Origin: CAYLZN01 sp964387935
Lineage (GTDB): Bacteria > Acidobacteriota > Vicinamibacteria > Vicinamibacterales > JAFNAJ01
DNA: 5,039 bases
Direction: 5' to 3'
Assembly: GCA_964387935.1 (NCBI GenBank)
Contig: CAYLZN010000377.1
Coordinates: forward strand, 1 to 5,039
Shown: positions 1-5,039 of the stretch, one piece after another
Numbering within the stretch: position 1 is the stretch's first letter
Layout of the letters: every line of letters begins with the position of its first letter
Translations under genes and position numbers: made by a program
The notes under the pieces: generated by a model
Told to the model about the DNA's origin: nothing
The model's input: the letters and a program-made list of their open reading frames with translations, nothing else
Database searches by the model: none

Positions 1-1125
1 CAGGGCGTCGAACGCGCCCTCGCGAAACGAGGCACGAGCGGCGTCGCGCGCCACGATCGCCGGGCTCACGAGCGCCGTGGGCGCGCGCAGGGCCCTCGCG
101 CCGAGGGCCTGCGCACGCATGATGCTCGCCGACGCCTCGGCACGAGCCAGTCGGCGTTGGCCGTCCAGCTCGAAGCCGATCGCCCGCACGTCGGACTCGG
201 CGCGCGCCACGGCGGCGTCGTTCCGGTCGGCCAGCGGCAGCGGTAACTGGACGCCGGCGACACCGGTGTCCAGCGCGGAGGTCCGCTTGTAACCGCCGGT
301 GACCATGAGGTCCGGACGTCCGCGCGCGCGCTCCAGCTCCACCAGGCGGCGGGCACGCTCGAGCCGGAGGCGGGTTGCTTCCACGTCCGGCCGCCGATCG
401 ATGGCCGCATCCAGTTCGCCTTCGGGCGGGACTTCCAGCGGCGGCGGGGGCCCTGGCGGCACGAGCTGCTCCGGTGCCAGCTCGGCGAATCCGAGAATCG
501 CGGCCAGCGCAGTCAGCGCGAAGCGCAGGTCGAGATCGACGCGCAGCGCGGCCGTCTCGACCTGTTCGAGTTCGACGCCGAACTTGCTCAGGTCGGCCTC
601 GGCCGCGACGCCTTCAGCGACCCGCCGCTGGAGAGCCGCCACGATCTGGCGTAGACCGTCCCGCTGCTCGCCGATGATGCGGGCCGTCTCGCGCAGGCGC
701 AGCGTGTCCAGGTAGGCTTGGGCCACGTCGAGGACGGCCTGGCGGGACGCACGGGAGGCCAGACCCAGCGCCTCGTCGCGCTCGGCCCCCGCGAATCGCA
801 ACCGGGCGGCGCGCTGGCCGAACAGTTCGAGTGGCTGGCTGGCCGTCACGAAGGTATCGAGCGGCAGGCTCTCACCGCCCGCCCAGTTCTCCGATCGGAC
901 TTCCACCAGCGGGTTCCGCCAGCGTGGCTCGGCGTCAGCGGCGGCGCGGGCCCCTCGCGCCCGTTCCAGCGCGGCTGACGCCGCCGGCGCACGCTGAGCG
1001 GCGCTCGCCAGCGCGGCATCGAGGGTCAACGGGCCGCTGTGCACGTCCCACGACTGCCCCCCGGCCCCCCGGAGCGGTACGGCGCAGGCGACGACGATCA
1101 CGAGCCCGTGCGCGAGGCGTCTCAT
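1..1125 (-). CDS. TolC-family outer-membrane efflux protein (CzcC/CusC-like), C-terminus beyond window
   Basis: This frame gives 375 codons from ATG at 1125 to the window edge with no stop, so the 3' end is missing. An in-frame TAG lies four codons upstream of the ATG, which fixes it as the first possible start; the Shine-Dalgarno (GAGG two bases before ATG) is poor. Residues 1-24 look like an export signal: MRR, a hydrophobic LVIVVA stretch, then GAGGQ. Cys14 follows VVA and loosely fits a lipobox, so a lipoprotein is possible, as in CusC. Two outer-membrane-efflux halves follow, about 33-217 and 236-375. Family hallmarks are LTLDAAL (33-39), SQPLELFGQR (96-105), RPDVEATRLRLERAR (245-259), PLPLADRN (295-302) and FREGAFDAL (367-375), which in relatives precedes a LLDAQR-like helix. 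Relatives run about 410-430 residues, so some 40-50 are missing. The family forms the trimeric outer-membrane duct of RND (often heavy-metal) pumps; substrate cannot be read here. Confidence 0.9.
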   Translation of the reverse strand, partial: MRRLAHGLVIVVACAVPLRGAGGQSWDVHSGPLTLDAALASAAQRAPAASAALERARGARAAADAEPRWRNPLVEVRSENWAGGESLPLDTFVTASQPLELFGQRAARLRFAGAERDEALGLASRASRQAVLDVAQAYLDTLRLRETARIIGEQRDGLRQIVAALQRRVAEGVAAEADLSKFGVELEQVETAALRVDLDLRFALTALAAILGFAELAPEQLVPPGPPPPLEVPPEGELDAAIDRRPDVEATRLRLERARRLVELERARGRPDLMVTGGYKRTSALDTGVAGVQLPLPLADRNDAAVARAESDVRAIGFELDGQRRLARAEASASIMRAQALGARALRAPTALVSPAIVARDAARASFREGAFDAL

Positions 1126-1256
1126 AGCCTCGTTCTAGCACCGGCTCATGAGAGGGAGATGAGAAGAGGGCGTACGGCATACGGCGTACGACGTACGGCG
1201 GCGTACGGTCAGGGGGCGTACGGCGGCGCACGGGTCAGGGGGCGTATGGCCGGGTG
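1126..1256. other. Intergenic spacer between the propeller gene and the efflux gene
   Basis: This 131-base spacer holds the CGTACGG repeat array on its propeller-gene side and a purine-rich plus-strand stretch with an 8-bp palindrome CTCATGAG (1145-1152) nearer the efflux gene. I see no convincing -35/-10 pair for the efflux gene and no clear GC stem followed by a T run that would end the propeller transcript. Co-transcription across the spacer or a promoter of a different sigma class are both possible. Confidence 0.6.
1171..1249. repeat. Degenerate CGTACGG heptamer array with a 25/26-bp higher-order duplication
   Basis: Four heptamers stand head to tail at 1171, 1178, 1185 and 1192 (CGTACGG, CATACGG, CGTACGA, CGTACGG). 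Further copies start at 1202, 1217, 1227 (CGCACGG) and 1243 (CGTATGG). A longer unit is duplicated: 1192-1216 (25 bases) and 1217-1242 (26 bases) both read CGTACGG, CGG, a heptamer, then TCAGGGGG, differing by one T/C change and one extra G. The 14-mer GGTCAGGGGGCGTA is identical at 1207-1220 and 1233-1246. A worn third unit (1243-1260) runs into the stop codon of the propeller gene at 1257-1259. The core CGTACG is its own reverse complement. This is a simple-sequence intergenic repeat; no function can be read from it. Confidence 0.85.
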
Positions 1257-2991
1257 TCAGCGTCTCGGGCGCACCACGATCGTGCCGACGTGCTTCGACC
1301 TCACCAGCTCGTTGAAGGCGGCAACGTCCCGCGCGAGCACCTCGTCGAGCCTCGCGAGGTGGCCGCGCAGTTCATCCGCCAGGATCCGCTGCACCTCCAC
1401 CTGCTGATCCGTCGGCCTGAAGTCGTTGCTCGCCAGGCCGTTGGCGAGGTAGTTCAGCTTCGACAGCAGCCTGGCCCCGTAGCGGACGCCGTCCTGGCCG
1501 GTGGGCGTCAGCCGCACGTCGTAGAGCGGCATCTCCAGGTCGATGAGCGCCTGCCCGAGTGCTGCGGTCGCCTTCCTGACGTCGGCGTCCTCGAACACGC
1601 GGGAGAACGCGTCGAGCTGGGAGCGCACGCTCTCGATCTGGTTGACCGCCGCGACCCCGGTGCCGAGATCGCGCCGGACGTTTTGGAGGAGACGCATTTG
1701 CGCCTCGATGTCGGCCTCCGTGCCGCCCGAGTGCGGATCCTTGCGCACTTCCAGGGGTTGCGAGTGCTCCCGCCCGCCCACAGACAGTTTCACCGAATAG
1801 GTGCCTGGCGGCATGAGGAGGCTCAGACGGCCCAGATTGGCCGCGCGCCCGTCCGGGCCCGGCGCGTTGCGCGGCTGGTAGAGCGGCGCCGTTCGCAGCC
1901 GCAACTCCGCCGTCGGTTCTCCCCGCAGGTCCCAGTGGGCGCGATTGACGCCGGCCCGCTTCGTGCCCGCGAGCGTGCGGACCACCGTGCCCTGCGCATC
2001 GTGAATCGTGATCGTCACGGGTCCGGCCGGTGCGGACGCGAGGTAGTAGTTGATCGAGGCCCCGTACCGCGGGTTCTCACCCACGGTCTGGTCATCGTAG
2101 GGCGTTGACGGCGCGGTGATCGGCCGGAACCGGTACGCGGGCCGCACGGTGAAGAGGTGCGACTCCGCGCTCAGCACCTGCGGCGTGAGCTGCTGCAGCG
2201 GTGTGATGTCGTCCATGATCCAGAAGCCGCGCCCGTAGGTGGAGATCACGAGGTCGTTGAAGTGCGGCTGGACGACGATGCCCGAGACCGGCGCATGGGG
2301 CAGGTCGTTCTGCAGCGGCACCCAGTGCTCGCCATCGTCGAAGGACACGAAGATCGCGTTCTCGAGACCGAGGTAGAGCAGCCCCCGCCGCACCGGGTCC
2401 TCGTGAATCACCTTGGCGTAACTGAGGTTGTTCCTCGGCAGGCCGCTCGTGATGGACCGCCACGTCCGGCCGTAGTCCGTGGTCATGTAGACGAACGGGT
2501 CGCGGTTGTTCACCTGGTGCAAGTCCACGGTGAGGTACGCCGTGCCTGCGTCGTACCGCGACGGCGCGATGCTGCGCACCGAGCCCCACACCGGCAGGTT
2601 CGGGATCTGCTTCGTCACGTTGGTCCACGTCGTTCCGCCATCACGCGTGAGGTGGACCAGGCCGTCGTTCGTGCCAGCCCAGATGAGGCCTTTCTCCCTG
2701 GGCGACTCGGCAATCGCATACACCACGCCCGCGTATTCCACCCCGATGTTGTCGGGTGTCAGGCCGCCCGAGCTGCCCATGCGGCTGCGGTCGTTCAGCG
2801 TGAGATCCGGGCTGATCGCCTCCCAGCTCTGGCCGCCGTTGGTCGTGCGATGGACGTGCTGGCTGCCGACGTACACCGTGTGGCGGTCGTGCGGCGAGAT
2901 CTGCAGCGGCGAGTCCCACACGAACCGGTACTTGAGGTTCTCTGCGGGCCCGTTGGACTGGTTCGGCCAGACCTCGACGTTGCGGAACTGC
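1257..2991 (-). CDS. Sortilin/VPS10-type BNR-repeat secreted protein, 3' part (after the assembly gap)
   Basis: This is the downstream part of the gene that starts at 4594: 577 complete codons from CAG at 2990-2988 to TGA at 1259-1257, plus one base (2991) of a codon lost in the gap. Counting from that Gln, Asp-box motifs lie at about 48-56 (RTTNGGQSW), 114-122 (LTRDGGTTW), 169-177 (MTTDYGRTW) and 215-223 (VSFDDGEHW). The family signature GRGFWIMDDITPL follows at 253-265 and closes the propeller part. Residues 323-420 look like a beta-sandwich (FlgD/FnIII-like: TITIHDAQGTVVRTL, HWDLRGEP, PPGTYSVKL). Residues 425-570 are a helical C-terminal region with YLANGLASNDFRPTDQQ. Relatives are often annotated 'glycosyl hydrolase', but I see no catalytic site, so a binding or scaffold role is as likely. 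Its frame differs from the 5' part as assembled; an intact gene needs a gap of 3k+2 bases rather than 10. Confidence 0.9.
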
Positions 2992-3001
2992 NNNNNNNNN
3001 N
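2992..3001. other. Assembly gap (10 N) inside the propeller gene
   Basis: Ten undetermined bases join two contigs. The upstream frame ends exactly on a codon at 3002-3004 and the downstream frame needs two more bases before 2991. A 10-base gap therefore breaks the frame, and the N count is best read as a placeholder for an unknown length. Confidence 0.97.
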
Positions 3002-3109
3002 GATGACGTCTTTCGCGAAGTGCATCCCCGCCTCGAGCGACAGCTCGGGGTCCGCGAGGACCCTGTCCGATAGCGCTGTGAGCAGAGAATCCTGCGTCTC
3101 CAAAGGGCA
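3002..3109. other. Unexplained ~108-bp segment interrupting the conserved propeller sequence next to the gap
   Basis: Read in the propeller frame, this adds 36 residues (CPLETQ... to ...FAKDVI) after VVRFEENTR. In relatives as I remember them, the equivalent of VVRFEENTR is followed directly by the equivalent of QFRNVEVW, which here resumes just beyond the N run. The segment has no Asp-box or other match to the family and seems slightly poorer in G+C (about 63% by hand count). It contains closely spaced inverted repeats at 3031-3050, 3049-3062 and 3082-3095. It could be the end of an inserted mobile element reached by one contig, a chimeric contig end, or a lineage-specific loop. I do not recognise it on either strand. 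Confidence 0.55.
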
Positions 3110-4594
3110 GCGCGTGTTCTCCTCGAAGCGCACGACGATGCCCCCAACCATGCCGGAGCCCGACGCGCTCGACCAGACGATGTTCGGGTCCTCGGGGTCC
3201 GGCGTGGCCCAGCCGCTCTCGCCGCCGCCCACGGCATGCCACATCCCGCGCGGAATGATGCCGTCACCGCCGAACCCCATCACGCGGCTGTTGCTCGGCC
3301 CTCGGTACGTGGGTTCGTCCTGCTTGTTGCCGAGCACGTGGTACGGGATCGCATTGTCAACGGTGACGTGGTACATCTGCGCGTTGGGCAGCCGCTGCCG
3401 GAACCAGGTCTTCCCGCGGTTGATCGAGATCGACAGGCCCTGGTCGTGCGCGACGATCATGCGGTTGGCATCCGTCGGGTCGATCCACATGTCGTGGTGA
3501 TCGCCCCCGGGCGCCTCGGCGCGCGGCACCTGGCTCAGCGTGAGCCCGCCGTCGATGGTCTTCGCGTAACCTGCCGTGAGGAAGTACGCCTCGTTCGCGT
3601 TGTCCGGGGCCACCGCCATCCTCGAGTAGTAGTGAGGCCGTCCCATCGCGAGGTGGTCGTAGCTGACGAGGGTCCACTGCTCGCCACCGTCGTCGGAGCG
3701 CCAGAGCTGACCGTTGTCGGTCTCCTGTCCGCGCCACGGGACGCCGTCGCCCGTTTCGATGAGCGCGTACACCCGGCTGGAGTTCGAGGGGGCGATGGCC
3801 ACGGCCACCTTGCCCACGGGCCGCGTCGGCAATCCGCGTCCTGTGAGGCGTGTCCACGTGAGCCCGCCGTCGCGCGAAGTGAAGAGGCCGCTGCCAGGCC
3901 CGCCGCTCTCGCGTCCCCACGTGCGGATCTCGAGCTGCCACATCCCGGCGAACAGGACCCGCGGGTTGGTCGGGTCCATCGCAAGGTCCGAGCAGCCCGT
4001 GCGCTCGTCCACGAACAGCACCTTGCTCCAGGTCCTGCCCCCGTCGGCCGTACGAAAGACGCCACGTTCCGGCTGCGGCCCGTAGGCGTGCCCCAGCGCA
4101 CATACGAAGACGATGTTCGGATCCTGGGGGTCGATGAGGAGCCTCGGAACGCGCGAGGTCTGCTCGAGGCCCGCGAGCGCCCAGGTGCGGCCGGCGTCGG
4201 TGGACTTGTACACGCCCTGGCCGACCGAGATGTGACTCCTGATCTTGCCCTCGCCCGTGCCGGCCCACACGATGTTCGGGTCCGTGCGGGCGACGGCAAT
4301 CGCGCCGATCGACTGCACGGGCTGATCGTCGAACACCGGGTTCCAGTGCACGCCGCCGTCGGTGGTCTTGTAGATGCCGCCGGACGCCGCGCCCACGTAG
4401 TACACGTGCGGGTTGCCCGGCACGCCGGCGGCCGCCGAGAACCGGTTGCCCTCGGGGCCGATGTAGCGCCAGTGCAGGCTGCGGTAGAGGTCGGGCCCGA
4501 CGGGAGGCGACTGTTGCGCGCGACCGGCGGGGATGAAGGTCAGGGCGAGCAGCGCGGCGATCGCGACGACGAGCCTCGTGGACATGCGGCGCAT
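3002..4594 (-). CDS. Sortilin/VPS10-type BNR-repeat secreted protein, 5' part (before the assembly gap)
   Basis: Codons 1-531 run from ATG at 4594 to the gap. GGGAGG sits four bases before this ATG and 13 before the next in-frame ATG (4585), so I prefer 4594. Residues 1-26 form a Sec signal peptide (MRRMSTR, hydrophobic VVAIAALLALTFI, then AGRA before QQ). The Asp-box motif (S/T-x-D-x-G-x-T-W type) recurs at about 76-84, 130-138, 181-189, 239-247, 299-307, weakly 345-353, and 390-397, spaced as beta-propeller blades. The block GGDHHDMWIDPTDANRM (363-379) is a strong family signature. Through R495 it matches the family as remembered; residues 496-531 do not. Without them the two parts sum to about 1,072 residues, the usual family length. 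The protein should act in the periplasm, at the surface or outside. Its ligand is unknown, and 'glycosyl hydrolase' is a name by homology only. Confidence 0.92.
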
Positions 4595-4598
4595 GGGG

Positions 4599-4604
4599 CC
4601 TCCC
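4599..4604 (-). promoter_or_regulatory. Ribosome binding site of the propeller gene
   Basis: On the minus strand GGGAGG precedes CCCC and ATG (4594). The four-base spacing is a little short but much better than the 13 bases to the alternative ATG at 4585, so it decides the start. Confidence 0.6.
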
Positions 4605-4612
4605 GTGCGCGC

Positions 4613-4641
4613 ATCCTACGGCGGGGCCGGACGCGTGTAAA
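4613..4641 (-). promoter_or_regulatory. Predicted sigma-70-type promoter of the propeller gene
   Basis: On the minus strand the -35 box TTTACA (4641-4636) matches TTGACA at five of six bases. Exactly 17 bases later the -10 box TAGGAT (4618-4613) matches TATAAT at four of six, including the first two and last bases. A start about seven bases on, near 4606, would leave a leader of about 12 bases that holds the Shine-Dalgarno. The -35 box lies in one of the few A/T-rich patches of the area. Prediction from sequence only. Confidence 0.5.
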
Positions 4642-4648
4642 GAACACG
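4634..4648. promoter_or_regulatory. Inverted repeat over the -35 box (possible operator)
   Basis: CGTGT, a five-base spacer and ACACG form a perfect inverted repeat that covers the whole -35 box and the bases just upstream. That placement suits a repressor or activator site, but a five-base arm can arise by chance. As RNA from upstream it would also make a small hairpin. Confidence 0.3.
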
Positions 4649-4649
4649 G

Positions 4650-4661
4650 CCCCCGTGGGGG
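4650..4661 (-). terminator. GC hairpin right after the Ig-like gene stop, weak terminator candidate
   Basis: CCCCC and GGGGG separated by two bases lie immediately after the TAA at 4664-4662; a realistic fold is four C-G pairs around a four-base loop. A broken T-rich stretch (GTTCTTTA) follows a few bases later rather than a clean T run. It may end or slow the upstream transcript before the propeller promoter, but the case is weak. Confidence 0.25.
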
Positions 4662-4964
4662 TTACCGGACGTCCATCGTGAGCGGGAGCGCGACGCCACG
4701 GTCGGGGTTGAACACGGCGCGTTCCCACGTCGTGCCGGTGACGTTGAACGTGATCGTGCACGACCCGCGCAACGGCTTCATGCGGAACACCACGCGGCCG
4801 TGGGCGTCGGTGGTGGCGGTCTGCGTGGCCCGGATCATGCCGCCCCACTTCGCCGTGATCTTCGCGGCCGCGGCCGGCAGTCCGCCCGTGCCCACGATGA
4901 TCAGTTCGACGACCGGCACCGGCCCGGCGGCGGTGACCTCGATGGTCGTGTGCGCAGCGTCCAC
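4662..4964 (-). CDS. Small Ig-like (Big-type) beta-sandwich domain protein, start uncertain
   Basis: About 100 codons end at TAA (4664-4662). The first start codon available is GTG at 4964, with no Shine-Dalgarno before it. The pattern is that of bacterial Ig-like domains found in secreted proteins: a strand with VELIIVGTGGLP, an A-x-I-TAKWGG strand (compare 'A.V.G.WSGG'), TQTATTDAHGRVVF, then a Cys-containing SCTITFNVTGTTW strand and FNPDRG. The open frame continues upstream of GTG to 5024 and encodes SHAQAAPPAPAPPPAVAELW, which resembles a signal-peptidase site and a Pro/Ala linker; a TAG at 5027-5025 then blocks it. The gene is therefore either the tail of an exported protein with a broken N-terminus (mutation or sequencing error, with a seven-G run at 4987-4993 nearby) or a short protein from the GTG. 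Such domains mediate binding or spacing; no enzymatic role is visible. Confidence 0.6.
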   Translation of the reverse strand: MDAAHTTIEVTAAGPVPVVELIIVGTGGLPAAAAKITAKWGGMIRATQTATTDAHGRVVFRMKPLRGSCTITFNVTGTTWERAVFNPDRGVALPLTMDVR

Positions 4965-5039
4965 CCACAGTTCGGCAACCGCGGGCGGGGGGGCTGGAGC
5001 GGGCGGAGCTGCCTGAGCGTGAGACTAGGCGGCACTGCC
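4965..5039 (-). other. Signal-peptide-like upstream extension with in-frame TAG
   Basis: In the frame of the Ig-like gene the minus strand reads GSAA, TAG, then SHAQAAPPAPAPPP. Residues on both sides of the stop look like the end of a signal peptide, with A-x-A type cleavage sites SHA or AQA. The other two minus-strand frames give Arg/Pro-rich or Ser/Arg-rich text with no export character. I see no promoter or start codon here. Confidence 0.4.

Noticed and set aside
299..715. Ser/Arg-rich plus-strand open frame over the efflux gene
   Set aside because: The composition is low-complexity Ser/Arg/Ala, typical of a reverse-strand reading of an Ala/Arg/Leu-rich helical gene; TolC motifs in the opposite frame explain the DNA.
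1126..1170. Extended -10 promoter (TGCTAGAAC) for the efflux gene
   Set aside because: The last -10 base is C rather than T, no -35 partner is seen at a suitable distance, and it would leave almost no leader before the ATG at 1125.
1171..1249. CRISPR array
   Set aside because: Units are 7 bases or 25/26 bases with no unique spacers between repeats, so it is a tandem repeat.
1254..2108. A 284-codon plus-strand open frame beginning near the repeat array
   Set aside because: It is antisense to the sandwich and helical C-terminal part of the propeller protein, and its composition is that of an antisense shadow.
3002..3109. 5' or 3' end of a group II intron
   Set aside because: The segment lacks a GUGYG-type start at the boundary with the gene on either strand, and no domain V-like stem with its AGC and GAAA elements is visible.
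2157..3500. A 447-codon open frame on the plus strand that runs across the N run
   Set aside because: It depends on reading through undetermined bases, is Arg/Val/His-rich, and lies antisense to the propeller gene's Asp-box region.
3002..4594. A genuine frameshift mutation in the propeller gene
   Set aside because: The frame change falls exactly on the N run, whose length is unknown. It is explained by the placeholder gap and cannot be taken as a mutation.
3236..4681. A 481-codon open frame on the plus strand opposite the propeller gene
   Set aside because: It is rich in Arg, Val, His and Pro with no domain pattern, and it mirrors a gene with clear motifs on the other strand. Long antisense frames are normal at this G+C content.

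Overview
The window is a high-G+C stretch (roughly two thirds G+C by eye) in which every supportable gene lies on the minus strand, so transcription runs from right to left. A 10-base N run at 2992-3001 marks a scaffold join, so this is probably a draft or metagenome-derived assembly. The main gene belongs to the very large secreted sortilin/VPS10-type BNR-repeat family (often called 'glycosyl hydrolase') that is abundant in Acidobacteriota, especially the Vicinamibacteria. Together with the G+C content this suggests such a bacterium. That placement is inference from family knowledge, not from a marker gene.

Layout in transcription order: (1) 4662-4964, the last ~100 codons of a small Ig-like/Big-type domain. 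Its frame continues upstream through a signal-peptide-like Ala/Pro stretch to an in-frame TAG at 5025-5027, so its true start is unclear. (2) 4595-4661, a 67-base spacer with a plausible sigma-70-type promoter (TTTACA, 17 bases, TAGGAT) whose -35 box lies inside a perfect inverted repeat. (3) 4594-1257, a ~1,070-residue exported Asp-box (BNR) beta-propeller protein interrupted by the gap. (4) 1126-1256, a spacer with a degenerate CGTACGG heptamer array and a 25/26-bp higher-order duplication. (5) 1125-1, a TolC-family outer-membrane efflux protein of CzcC/CusC type, cut off by the window edge.

All three proteins are predicted to work in or beyond the cell envelope, but nothing shows them acting in one pathway. 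The propeller gene appears to have its own promoter, and the repeat-bearing spacer separates it from the efflux gene. The efflux gene most likely belongs with RND pump genes beyond the left edge.

The oddest point is in the propeller gene. On the upstream side of the N run, about 108 bases (3002-3109) interrupt a family-conserved segment: the protein should read ...FEENTR directly into QFRNVEVW... as remembered from relatives. This is either a contig end reaching into a mobile or repeated element, or a chimeric contig end. I found no complete previously undescribed system in the window.
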